A stretch of 64,000 nt of DNA from Nothopassalora personata (Eukaryota > Ascomycota > Dothideomycetes > Mycosphaerellales > Mycosphaerellaceae): contig CM066295.1 in NCBI GenBank assembly GCA_033816765.1, positions 372,001-436,000 of the forward strand, read 5' to 3'. The notes beneath the pieces were generated by a model. That model was not told the DNA's origin and made no database searches. It saw only the letters and a list, made by a program, of their open reading frames with translations. Of the stretch, positions 33,401 to 45,328 are shown in pieces; the first letter of the stretch is position 1, and every line of letters starts with the position of its first letter. A program made the position numbers and the translations under genes.

Positions 33401-35522
33401 ACTCTACACTAGTAGAAGCTATCCCTAGGAATAGGAATAGGTTCTTTTAAGTCTATTACCTTATAAAGATTCTAGAGCAAGTTCTTCCTAAAGTGTGCAA
33501 ATCTTCTATGCTAAAGCTCCTACTGTTTTAGGTTAGTCTCTAATTTAGCAGTTATAAAGGCATTCTCTATTAGTGGTGCATATAATAAGTGATGTGCCCT
33601 TTCTTATAGTAGAGGAGAAATCTCATTAATGAATGGAACCCCCCTAAGAAGCCTTATCTAGACAATAGTTTAGCTAGAGGGGGATATAAGAGAAAATAAA
33701 GGAGGTTAGACACTAAACTGCTTACTAAACTGGTTCTAAGAAACTAGGTTCACCCCTAGCTTAGGTATAAGTAGAACATCTTCTAAAACAACTTTCCTAC
33801 TAGATCTCCTACTTATCTCTATAGTCCTAATATAAGTGGCTAACAAATGCCTACCTCCTACTTTAATCCATTTCTTCTTTATTAAGGGAGTTATAGATCT
33901 AAAGAGGCAGTTCTAGTTAGTTATATAGGATAAAGCATAAGAATCAAGTAACTACTCTAATAAGGGAAACTTGCCTTAGACTTCTGCAGTTAAGTGAGCT
34001 ACTTTATTATACTTATTATTATTAGATATTGTCTTCTAGGATGAGTTGCATAAGTTAGGTGGCTCTTAGGTAGAGAAACCTTTCCTAGTCTTCCTTGTTT
34101 TAGAGGAAGGAGACTAGGCCTAGTTCTTCTAGAGTAATAGCATGTTAGAGCTAAGTTTCTTCACTATTTTCTTAAGTTCCTCTATAGAGGACTTCTCTCT
34201 TAGTGTTCTTCTTAAAGATAGTAGTAGAGATCTTCTCTTCTTAATATATGTTACATTCTAGGAGGATAGTGCTTAGGAATAAGATCTAAGGACCTTCTTT
34301 ACCTTAGAGAGACTAGGGCAGTCCTTAATGAGATAGTCCTTCTTATAGAGAAGGCAGGAAAGTGATCTTACCTAACCTAAGGGCCTAACCTAGGTGGCTG
34401 CTATACTATACTTAGCCTTAGAGGGATTTAATCTAGCCTCTTGAGCCTTAAGGATCTTTAAGGTCCTTTTATGATCTATCTTTAGCTAAGCTATAATAGT
34501 ATCCCTAGCTACATAGTAGTTAGGTAGCAGTGAGCTTAAAAGCTAGGTTATTCTTACATTAGCTTTCCTATAGTACTGGCCCTCTAGGTCAACATTAGCA
34601 ATCCTCCTTCTAAGAGACACTAGGTGTGCCTATGTAGATCTAATAGTGAACTCTTTACTTATCTTAAAGTTCATAAACTGTTTTATAAGCTTATGTACAT
34701 AGGTTAGTAACACCTAGCTATACTTGTTCTAGAGATGCACCTATATCTTAGCAGCTTTTCTAGATTCGTAAGAGCCCTTAAGCTTAAATTTATCTTCTTC
34801 TATAATCCTACTTAGGATACTAAAGCAGTAAGCTATATTTTGTTTTGTCTATATTAGTACATTAAGAATCTCTTTAATCTTAGTCTCTTCCTAGAGTTTT
34901 AGGTTCTTGCCCTTAATGTTGTTAAATGACACTTCTAATAGGTCATTAATTGCAAAGAATGCTAACTGGCTCTCTATCTTATATCTCTAAAGGTTGAACT
35001 ATCTCTTCTAGTTGTCTCTCCTAAGAATTGGGATTTTAGTTTCCTTCTCTTCTCCTTTCTCTTAGTGTAAATCTATAATGAATTGAATGTAATGAAACAA
35101 GGTGTATATGCTTTAAAGTCGTAGCTTAGGTCCTACTAAGGCTTTTAGTGTAGAATAGTAAGGTTCGTAGGTGTAGATACTAAGGCCTACTTAGTAGGGT
35201 AAAGAAAGAGCGGTGTAGTCTCGGAGCTAGGACACAGGTCTATCTCTCCTAGTAGAGTTCTAAATGACTTACTTAAAGTCCTTCTTAATAGTATCTCGAT
35301 GCAGTTCTGCCTATAGAGTGTCTTTAAGGTATTAGCTTATAGTAAGCCGCATAGAGTCCTTTTCTAGATTACCTATTACTTAGTATTAAACTAAGCTCCT
35401 TAATAGGATAGATAGGGTAGACTTCTACTTCCTAGATGTTTTCTGCTATAATAGCAAGGGATACAAGTAACCTGTACTAATATAGGTTGCTCTTACTCCT
35501 ATATAAACCCGGGCTTATAACC
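30403..35522 (-). pseudogene. Cop-1 gag-pol remnant
   Basis: Approximate blocks from right to left: gag 35100-34300, protease/GAG-pre-integrase 34250-33400, integrase 33400-32650, RT 32450-31350, RNase H 31200-30450. The only open + piece over 60 codons, at 31781-31963, is a shadow. Domain limits are approximate; the RT and RNase H motifs are clear. Confidence 0.75.
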
Positions 35523-35769
35523 TATAAAGTTGAGACCTTACAGGATACGTAGTTAGCAGCGGAGTGGAGTAAGAGATTAATCTTCAACTAGCTAATAGCC
35601 ACAGGGCATGCAGCAATATATTAGGAACCAATGCGTTAATTGTGTTAGATGTCTATCTAAGCTAAAGGGGAGAGAAGGTGTCTTCCGATAAGCTAAGTTA
35701 TCGTAGATGCCTTAGGCTATTAGATCACAACCTAACTGTTAGCTCCCGTTGAGATGCTACATCTTAACA
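35523..35769 (-). repeat. 5' LTR of Cop-1
   Basis: Starts TATAAAG (TG changed to TA) and ends CTTAACA. Flanked on its left by + CCCGGGCTTATAACC, the primer-site complement. Confidence 0.93.
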
Positions 35770-35963
35770 CCTTTCCCTATTTCTAGGTAACGTCTTTTCT
35801 CGTAAGCATCGTTATTAGTACTACTATCTTTACGTAGTCCTTAATAAATTTCCGGTTATAGTTTACTAGTCTAAGGAATAATTATACGTCCTTAACTATT
35901 TTAGTTCTAGCTATTCTCTAATTAACTATGTCTTTATAGGGTCGATCGTTATCCCTATAGTAC

Positions 35964-36161
35964 TATAAGGACCGTAAGGCTATAAGGGGATGTCGTAATA
36001 TATAGTACGCCTACGATCTTCTAATCGTAGATAAACTAAAGCTTAATTTCTTCTATCTACGCTATGCGCGTCTCCTAGTGTACGCATACGCGTTACGTAC
36101 GGTATACTAAGCCGGGCATAGCCGCATTATATATAAGGGTTAGCTATAGGCTACCCTTATA
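35964..36161 (-). repeat. 3' LTR of Ty3-D with polypurine tract at 36162-36176
   Basis: The + strand right after the LTR is ACTACCTCCCCTTCT, so the minus strand has a purine run directly before the LTR. Confidence 0.9.
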
Positions 36162-36589
36162 ACTACCTCCCCTTCTAGGATAAGCTACCCTTAGCTCGCG
36201 GCTTTAGGAGGTTTCTATATAAGTAATCTATCTACTTCTCGTAGATTCCGTTGCTATACGACCCGCCTACGGGTCTCGTACGTGTCGTGATCGTAGTATA
36301 GGTAGGTATAAAGTTATAGTTACCGGGTTAACTAACTCGAGGGTTTAAGAAGCGTACCCTCTCCCTCCTTTTCCTTCTTTTCCCTTATACTACGTTCTCG
36401 TAGCGTACTACACCCGCACTACTAGCGATCTACTAGCTCCTCGCTAGCGACTATCTAGCGACCCGCTAGTACTACTATAGCTTTAGAGGAAGCTATCTAA
36501 GACTAGCTCCGCTAGGAGGCCCTTATAGGGGGCCTATTAGCACTACTAACACTATTACTAGCACTACTAGCATAGATGTCTAGCGCGCT

Positions 36590-37535
36590 CGGCGTACTAG
36601 ATACGCTAGCGAAGCGTAAGTTTAGCGTACTAGGCCGTAGACCCCTAAGTCCTTACTAGCTAGGCGCCTAGGTATAGATATTAAGATATGTATACGTTAT
36701 CTCCCGTACTTTATAGCTAGTAAGTATTCGCTACGCTCTTCGCTTACGATGCGCTTACTAACAGTATAGTAGACGAGTAGGATACGTATAATAGTATTAC
36801 TACCGGCGAGTTACTTAAGAAGTGTAGGCGCTATAGAGACATTAGGCACCCCTACGTTAGTAACACTAGCGTCGCTATCGCGTAGCTAGTAGCTCGCCTA
36901 CGCGCCGCTCGCGCCTAGCGCGATAAGCTTATCTAGGGGCTTAGTGACCCTATTACTAAATGAGAGTAGGATGCTCTAGACTAGTAGTACGAGGTCTACG
37001 CCTAGCTAGGCGAGTAGATCTTAGAGGTAAGTACTACGCCTCGCTAGCGCTCCCTACGCTCGCCGTATACGGCATACTATCGCTCCCTATATAAATCGGC
37101 TAACCTCCTCCTAGGCTAAGAGGCAGTTTAGTACCTATAAGAATAAGCATATGGGCGACACCCGCGTACGCTTCGCCGGCGCCTCTACTACTACTACCCC
37201 CTCCTCCGCCGCCGCTACTACGTCCGTAGTTCTATAGTAAGAGTAGAATAGGGCCCTTAATAGGCTCTTCGAGCTCGGCCGTGCGGTAAGTAATATACGT
37301 GTCGTATACGTGTCCTATGCTAACTATAGTTATAGTTCCTATAGGCTAGAAACATTAATACTACTACGGCCGATAGGGCCTTCTTACTACTAGCCCTACG
37401 GGGCGAGTATAATAAGGAGGATAATAAGGATAATAATAACGAGTAATCGCGCGCTCCGCGTATGTTAGCCGCCTACTACGCGCCTATCTTCTATCTACGT
37501 AGCGCCGTAGCGCGCTCTATAAAAGTTTGTTTTTA
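36590..37535 (+). pseudogene. Antisense accessory gene of Ty3-D, with at least three spliceosomal introns
   Basis: Protein-like exons in one splice-consistent frame: an exon ending LPYFIA (36718); intron 36719-36775 (GTAAGT, TACTAAC, TAG); exon with GELLKKCRRYRDIRHPYVSN and a coiled-coil-like segment; intron 37027-37114 (GTAAGT, CTAAC, CCTAG); exon with MGDTRVRFAGASTTTT; intron 37286-37344 (GTAAGT, GCTAAC, TATAG); final exon with Asn/Asp-rich and hydrophobic parts to about 37530. All introns keep the frame. RIP stops break the exons. The sequence is not obviously like the CX2CX6C frames, though it occupies the same place and strand. Function unknown. Confidence 0.55.
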
Positions 37536-40500
37536 AAATAAATACTCTTCTCTCTACTCTTCTCTCTCCTTACCTCCCTCTCTAATGTTATTACTATCGG
37601 GGGTGTTCGCTTAACTAAGTAAGCGAGCCTTTTAGTCCGATAGAACATACTATAGGTTAGTGTCTTATATATAGGTTATAGCTAAGTTTACTATCGGGGG
37701 TAGAGGTCCTTATATCTAGCTACCGAAGGGTTAAGGCCTAAATGCATAATCTATACCCTTGTTTTAGCGCCTTATACGGCCTTCGTAGGCACCTTATATT
37801 CGACTACTATACGCGTAGCCTTCGCGGATCCTTCCGCCGGCTTATACCGTCTTCGCTAACGTCTTATATTCGGCTACTATACGCGTAGTATTCGCGAGTC
37901 CTTATGCTAGCTCCTAGCTATTATACTCTTCTAGCTAGCCCTTCTATCGTACTAGGTACTACACTTTACCCTTATACTTACGCTTTTATAGTACTACCTC
38001 TACTTTATATTCCCCGTCCTTATTAGCGAGGGCTGTTAAGTTAAGACCTTATAGGATACGTAGTTAGTAGCGGAGTAGAGTAAGAGATTAATCTTCAACT
38101 AGCTAATAGCTACAGGGCATGCAGCAATATATTAGGAACTAATGCGTTAATTGTGTTAGATGTCTATCTAAGCTAAAGGGGAGAGAAGGTGTCTTCCGAT
38201 AAGCTAAGTTATCGTAGATGCCTTAGGCTATTAGATTACAACCTAACTGTTAGTTCCCCTTAAGATACTACATCTTAACAAGGGCTATAGTGCCTCCATC
38301 CTTCTCGCTACCCGTGTACGGCTCGAGGAGGGATATATAGAATACATTATAAATTCTTAAGTCGGCTAGTAGTACTAGGCGGTACGCCTACGAACCGATA
38401 GCGTCGATAATGCGGTACGGTCTAATAAACTTCGGACCTATCTTCTTCTTCGGTAATACTAACCTTAGGTTCTTCGTAGATAATAAGACTATGTTGCCTA
38501 CGCGATAGCTCTTAGCCTTATAAGTCTTATTATAGTAGCGAGTCTAATCGGCTACTACGATTTCCTAACGCTTCGTAAGCGTAGCGCGTATCTCTCGTAT
38601 ACGGTTAACTAAGTCTACCGCTACTAGTACCTCCCCTTCTCGGATCTCGCCTCGAGATCCTATAGGTATTAGGGTAATCTTAGGTCTCTAACTATGCGCT
38701 ATCTCGAATAGGCTTATACGTAGCGTAGGGTAGACGCTATTATTACATGCGAATTTAGTAATAGCTAGCTACTTAGCCTACTCTATCTAGTTCTCGCTAT
38801 AGTAATAACGAAGGTACTGTTCTAAGGTTTAGTTTACCCTCTTAGTCTAGCCGTTAGTCTAAGGGTAGAAAGCTATAGATAGCTTACGCTTTACCTACGC
38901 CTCGAAGTAGAAGTTACTCTAGAACTTACTCGTGAATACTAACCCGCGGTTACTTACTATACCCGCTAGTATACTATAATGCCGCACGACTTCGTCTCGT
39001 AAGATCCTCGTAAGCTCCGCCGCTATATATGTCTTAGTCGTAGGAATATATAAGTTCATTTTAGAGTAGCGGTCGACGCTTACTAGGATCGCATTATACA
39101 CGCATTCTCCTCGCTTACTTAGCGGTAGGTCCGTAATGAAATCTATAGTAATTTCCTACTATAGACCGTCTAGCCTAGGTAGTAGCTATAGCTCGCTGTA
39201 GGGTCGATAGCGCCTCGCCTTCGAGGTCTAACAAGCCCTATAGTTTCTAACATACTCCCTTACTTCCTTACTAAGTAATTCCTACTAGTAATAACGTCGT
39301 AGTAGCTCTTTAGTCTTTACCTTACTAAAGTGCCCTACTAGTAGGTCGTTTTAATGCATATAGAGTAGCTATGCTCTTACTACATAGTTTTCGGGTACTA
39401 TAATTATGTTCCCGCGATAGACTAACCCGTCTTTTATATACTAGTCCTTAGCGTCCCCTTCGCTAGGCGCCTACGATAAGTATGCGACGCACCTATCGTC
39501 TCTCCCCTATACAATTTTTATTAGTAGTGTAAGTAGTTTACCTAGGCCGCCCTACATTATTATAGCGTATACTCTTACTAGTAGCGATCGGGTTCCCTAC
39601 GGCTCGTAGGCTCCTACTACTATTATCGTCGCCTTATCCTACATCTTCTCGTAGGTAGCGGTTACGAGCCTTACTATAGGCTCGTCCCCTCTTAATAGGG
39701 ATTCCTTCTAGAAAGATAGCTTACTTTATAGCGTAGGAAGCGAGTTCGACGTCTACTACGCTACGCGTACGTAGTTACTACGTCGCGATAGTGTATTGGC
39801 TAGGTTACTCTTCCCTAGCCTATACTCTACTACGAAGTCGAAAGATTATAGAAACGTCGCCTATCGAGCTTACCTCCCGTTTAGCTACTTTACTATTATA
39901 AAACCCTATAGGTTCGTATAGTCGACTAGTACCTAAACCGTATACGATGCGCCTTCGAGGTACGGTCGCTAATGCTTAAATGCCTCTACTACTACTAGTA
40001 GCTCTTAGTTATAGGTCTTATAATTGTACTCGGTAGGTATTATCTTACGAGAATAGAAGGCAATTAGATGCTACTTAGTCCTAAATAACTAAGAGATAAT
40101 GCCTATAATCGTAAAACCTAAGGTATCCGTTTTAACCCTCGTACGTAACAAAGGATCGAAGTGCCTTAGGATAGGTGCTCCGAGGAACCTAGCTTTTAGC
40201 TACTAGAACGCTTACTCCTCGTAAGCGGACTATATAAGAGGCCCTTACTTCTTGCTATTCTTACATCCCTTTAGTAGGTCTATTAATAGCTTCGTAATCC
40301 TCGAGTACCCTTCGATAAAGCGCCTGTAGAAGTTATAGAATCCTAGGAAGGATTAAACCTTATAAAAACTCGTAGGCGTAGGCTATTCCTCGATTACGGC
40401 TACCCTACTCCTATCTATCGATACGCCTACAACACTTACGATAAATTCTAGGAACTCGGCATTCTCCTAGAAGAAGCTACACTTCTTTAGGTTCGTAAAT

Positions 40501-42880
40501 AGGGCGAACTTTCGTAGCCTCTCTAGTACCGCGCGTACGGCTCGTACGTACTCCTTACGCGTTACGCTATAGATAAGGATGTTATCTAGGTAGACTACGT
40601 AGATGTTATCTACTAACCTAGTAAGGGCCTTATTAATATACCCCTAAAAGGTAGCTAGTACGTTAGTTAACCTAAAAGGCATAACTAAGTACTCGTAGTA
40701 ACCGTATCGCGTGCGAAACGTAGTCTTCTACTCGTCTCCTTGCTTAATAGGAATACGGTAGTAGGCATCCTATAGGTCGATTATAGTAAAGAGCCTAGCG
40801 CCCTATAGCCTATCTAAGGTCTTACTAATTAGGGGCAGTAGGTTCCGGTTCTTTACTATAATCTCATTTAGGCCTCTATAATCTACATAGAGCCTAAGAG
40901 TACTATTCTTCTTTAGTACAAATAAAATAGGCGTACCCGCCTCGCTTACGGATCGCCTAATCTACCCCTTCTCTATTACTTACGTAAGGTACTCCTTTAA
41001 GGCCTCTAGCTTAGTTAAGGACTAGTAGTATAGCGGCTTAAAAGGGAGTTTCTTTCCTTTAACGAGATTAATCGTATACTTAACCCCGTCGGGCATCTTA
41101 CGCTTTACCTACTTATTAGGTACGTATATATCTCGGAAGTCTATAAATTCTTTAGGCTACGAGGGGCCCTCTCCTTCGGGTACTACTATAGTAATAACCC
41201 GAACACTTATCGCATAAACCTACTTTAAGCTCTCGAGATCCTTAAGGAACTCGCGTACGTTACGTTACTAAATCGTAGGCGTCTCTACACCGTAGTACTA
41301 CTAGTTATCCTTATCGGCCTTTACTATCCAATTACGATGCCGCTAGAGTCTACCTAAAATAACTAACGGCCTACCTATAGGCGCTATATAGTAGATAGCG
41401 TCGCTTACGCGCTCTACTCCTATATCGTTAGCTAGTCGTACGCGAACCGTATAGGCGCCGTAGTAATGCCCCTAGTCCTACGCGTACGACTCTAGATTTA
41501 GAAGCTTTATACTACTAATAGGCTACATCTAGTGTCGGAGTATATACTCGTACGATACTAAGCTTAAATCTATATCGTTATCTAGAAGAAACGTAGCCTC
41601 GCGAAAGCCCTTACGCGTCTCGACGGCGCCTCGTAAGTAACGCGCTAGACTCGTATCGACTTACCTTAAGGGATCTATATAGAAACTCGGACTTAGGAGC
41701 GACCCTTACCTAGTCCTCTATCTTTTCCCTATTCGCCCTTCTTAGTTAAAGCCTCGACAGTTTCTAACCTACGAACCGCTTACGCGTTACGGTCTTTCTA
41801 TAGGTGTCTATTCCGGTACTCCGTCTTATAGTAACCCTTCCTACCGTAGCCGTAGTACTCTACTTTTAACTTCTAGCCGGTTAAAGACGAGCTACCGGCA
41901 TCTCGCTACTAACTCGTACCCGAGGCGCCCGGTACTTAACTCTACTTCTATTACTTTAGGCGATCGGCCCGCTTATATACGCCCTTAGCTTTACGCTTAC
42001 GACGTATATACTACCCGCGGTCGTGCCCTCCGCTACTACCTCGGCGCTCGGTACTTTCGATACGCGAGGCTAGGACTACTAGGTCTTCTCTAGTCGTAGG
42101 CATATTATAGTAGCTAACGATAGCGGACCGTAAGCGAGGCGGAAGCTTCGCTAGTAGGTACCGTATACGTTACGCTTCCGAGTAGTTACCTAACTAGTCC
42201 TCTATAACATCTAGCTTAGTTACGAACTGTCGCGCTATCTAGTTATCCTTCTATCTCGCAACCTCGTACTCTAACATAACGATAAGCACGCGATTTATAG
42301 GATCGGCGTATACGTCTTGGTAGAACTCCTTAAAGTCCTAGTATATATACCCTATAAGGTTAACGGCGCTATAGTTAGTATACTATCGCTCGCTTACCTC
42401 TCCGCTAAGGTACATAACCCTATATAGGACCTTTAATTCGTCTATCGCGTATATAGTGCCTATGAGGGTAAAGATAAGTAAGAGCTCCCGAAGGAATACC
42501 CTTACCTTCCTTATCGAATCCCCTCTAAAAGGCGTCGGCTCTTTTAGACGCGGTCGCGTCGTATACGCTACGGCCGCGCCTCGCACTATAATATTATCGT
42601 TAGTAGTTATAGAGATAGAGGTAGGGGTTGTAGTAGGGAGGTAATCTTCTCTCCTCCCTCCTATACGCTCTAGAGGCGGTGCGCTTATAGCGCGTAAGAT
42701 CTCTAGCCGCTCGATCTCCCGCTATATCTCTTACTCTTTAATCTTAGCCCGTAAGGCCTCTCTTCTCGTAACTAAGGCTATACGACGCGCCTACTACTAT
42801 ACTCTAGGGCTTAGGGGCGGCGTAGGCGACTCGCCGTCGTATACGTCGCGATCGGGCTCTATAGCGTGTATAGATTGTAA
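37536..42880 (-). pseudogene. Ty3-D gag-pol remnant
   Basis: Right to left: gag about 42880-41750 with a RIPed zinc knuckle (about 41870-41820, EYYGYGRKGYYKTEYR); protease about 41690-41370; RT about 41100-40450 with box YLDNILIY at 40592-40569; RNase H about 40200-39880; integrase about 39480-38560; GPY/F about 38500-38380; chromodomain about 38300-37930, interrupted by the solo LTR. The small open frames at 39101-38919 and 42586-42383 are pieces of integrase and gag. Confidence 0.82.
38034..38280. repeat. Solo LTR of Cop-1 family
   Basis: 247 bp, TGTTAAG...CTTAACA, with perfect duplication AGGGC (38029-38033 and 38281-38285). A remnant of a Cop-1 insertion into the Ty3-D chromodomain followed by LTR-LTR recombination. 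Confidence 0.93.
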
Positions 42881-42887
42881 CGAAGGC

Positions 42888-43097
42888 AAGCTTTAGAACT
42901 ATAAGGGCCGTAAGGCTATAAGGGGATGTCGCAATATATAGCACGCCTACGATCTTCTAATCGTAGATAAACTAAAGCTTACTTTCATCTATCTACGCTA
43001 TGCGCGGCTCCTAGTGTACGTATGCGCGTTACGTACGGTATGCTAAGCCGGGTATAGCCGCATTATATGTAAGGGTTAGCTATAGACTACCCTTATA
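42888..43097 (-). repeat. 5' LTR of Ty3-D and adjacent primer site
   Basis: LTR 42900-43097. On the minus strand GTT then CTAAAGCTT (42896-42888) follows the LTR. The same nonamer is on the opposite strand within the LTR (42972-42980), again a self-priming arrangement, weaker because AAGCTT is itself palindromic. Confidence 0.75.
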
Positions 43098-45328
43098 AGT
43101 ACTAATAATAAAGCCTAAGAATTTAACTTCTTTCTTATAGAATTTGTATTTCTCGGGTACTGTCTTAAATCCTAAACGCGTAAGTCGTTCGAATACGTCC
43201 TAGACTTATTTTATGTAATTCTAAAGGGATCCTTTTATATAGACTAATATGTTGTCTATATAAGCGATAACGGATACATCGAGTAGGTCTCTAAGTGTCT
43301 CGTTAATAAGGTCCTAATAGGATGCGGGTGCGTTAGTTAATTCTATTAGTATAACTAAGAATTCGTAAAGTCCTTATCTTATTCTAAAAGCGGTTTTCTA
43401 TTCTTCTCCTTCCGCTATCCGAATAGCGTAGAAGGCATCTCGTAGGTTAATCTTCGTGTACTAGTCTAATCCGGTTAATCTATCTTACGCTTCTTCGATA
43501 TTAGGTAGCGGGTATCGGTTCTTAATCGTAATCTCGTTTAACTTCCTATAGTCTTATACGAGTCGTAACTTCCCGTTTACTTTTAGAACGAACATATATA
43601 GAGTTCCTATACTTAAGGTAGATCTTCTTATCTATCCTTTAGCTAGCTTCTCCTTTAGCTATTCTTGTAGGGTCTATAGCTCTTTCTTAGACATTTAATA
43701 TAGGGGTCCCTATAGAGGCTCTTTCCCTAGCTAAATGTTTATCTTATAGTGCGCGTACGTGTTATACTACGTTACGTAATTTATTTAATATAAATGTTCC
43801 TAACGGTATAAGGTATCCGGTTCCGGTTATTCGGCTCCCTATTGGTAGTCGTTCTATAATAGCGGTTACTAGATTCTCGGTTGTTTCTATAAGTAGGTAT
43901 CTCTAGGCTATGCCTCGTAGGGTGTCGAGTATCTTATTAAACTTAATAGAGTATAGCATTCTTCGTCCGCCTATCTTAGGTAGGAATTCTTCGTACCTTC
44001 TTTATAGGTATACGATTATGTTATATAGCTTCTTAGGTACATTAATCGTAAAGGTTAGTTATTTATTATCGTCGTTAGTATCGCTCTCTTCTCCTTCGGA
44101 GGAATCTTCTTCGCTTAATTCTTCCGAATCCCGGTCTTCCTCGATAGTATCTAGCCCGGTAGTTTCTTAACTTTCTTCCTATAGTTCCGGTAACTACGAT
44201 CCGTTCTACCCTAGGTCTTAGTTTTCCTTATCGCTTCTATCGTCGTTAAAGTAGGATTCGTCGATGTCTACTTCTCGAAGCGTAGCGTTCTACCTATACG
44301 TCGCTCCTAGGGTTCCTCTCGGTTATTAAGGCTAATACCCTACGCCTAATTTTGCGGCGTAGTAAACTTAATACGAGTCTTAGTAATAGAATCGCTAATA
44401 AAGGCTTCTATAACTATTTCAAGATTCGGATTCGATCTCGTAGTCGACCCTTCGTACTATTATATTAAACTGTCGTAGTTAGTTCTTCGTACTAAATAGA
44501 ATAACTACTATTTACTACCTATAGTATCCTCCTCGTCCTTTTAAGGGGTCTAGGAGAGGCGTCCTACTTCTATTACTAGCTCTCTCCCCTACTCTCCGAG
44601 TATAGTCGGTATCTCCTCGAGATCTAACGCTACTCTTAGATTTACTAGTTCGGAGTTGTATTATATTAAACTGTTCGTAGCGTACTATATTCTTACCGCG
44701 GTAGTCCCTTACTAGGTAGCTAGGTTTACTCTATCTATAGTAAGTTTATGTTGCTTTCGAACTCCGGGATGCTCTATTCCCGTTACTATTCCTAATCTTA
44801 CGACCTTTCTCGGTAACGTCGAGCTCTATTAGCTATAGTCCGTAGTACGGTTTATCCCTAGGCTTATTATTATAGTTATCGTAGAAGCCTCTATTACGGT
44901 TATCGTAGCCTAGTATATATCTAGCCTTTCCGGATACCTTAGAGTCGTATTATCGTTCTATAGCTCTCTCGTAGAGCTTATCGTTAAGATTAATCGTAAC
45001 TCTAACGAGGTCGCCTAAGCTATCGATCTTCCGACCGTCCCTTAGTAACTCGTCCTTAATATACTCCTTTAGTCCTCTTTAGTATATAACTTAAAGTGCT
45101 TCGTCGTCCTAATCGGTAAGTTACGTATATTCCTAGAATTTAGTAGTATATTCGGTAGTAGATGTCTTCTAGGTTAAATGCTAAATAACACGAACGGTAG
45201 TAGTAATCTTATTAGAGATACTAAAAACGCTCTTTATAGCATGCTTAAGATAGTTATATAACCTAAAGATTCCGTCGGCATTGTCTTCTCCGTTACTATC
45301 TAGGTATTTCCTAAGGAATAGTTTAACC
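43098..45328 (-). pseudogene. Ty3-C RT start and gag, before Cop-2
   Basis: 43098-43745 aligns with the RT start of Ty3-B. At about 43747 a deletion joins it to the linker and gag part (43750-45328). The rest of gag continues at 51009-51307. The + open frame 43910-44170 is a Ser-rich shadow of the acidic linker. Confidence 0.8.

Larger units (their letters stand above)
30156..35769 (-). mobile_element. Cop-1: Ty1/copia element (5614 bp)
   Basis: 247-bp LTRs at 30156-30402 and 35523-35769. Duplication CCTTT at 30151-30155 and 35770-35774, confirmed by the empty site in Ty3-B (22080). Minus-strand order gag, integrase, RT, RNase H is typical of copia. The RT box is YIDN at 31482-31471 (a RIPed YVDD or YIDD). 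RNase H has KKQKSIATSTIEAKYIA (about 30885-30820). The site next to the 5' LTR on the minus strand reads GGTTATAAGCCCGGG. Less severely RIPed than the Ty3 elements (more CpA left) but full of stops. Confidence 0.92.
35964..43097 (-). mobile_element. Ty3-D: second chromovirus family (7134 bp), same family as Ty3-E
   Basis: 198-bp LTRs at 35964-36161 and 42900-43097, beginning TATAAGG and ending CCTTATA. Duplication AGTAC at 35959-35963 and 43098-43102; the empty site is seen in Ty3-B (AGTACTAATAATAAAGCC). The polypurine tract is next to the left LTR. A solo Cop-1 LTR interrupts the chromodomain. An antisense gene with introns lies between the LTR and the pol end. Confidence 0.92.

Noticed and set aside
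43910..44170. Ser-rich plus frame of 86 codons in Ty3-C
   Set aside because: Complement of the acidic gag linker; no homology to the antisense genes and in the wrong part of the element.
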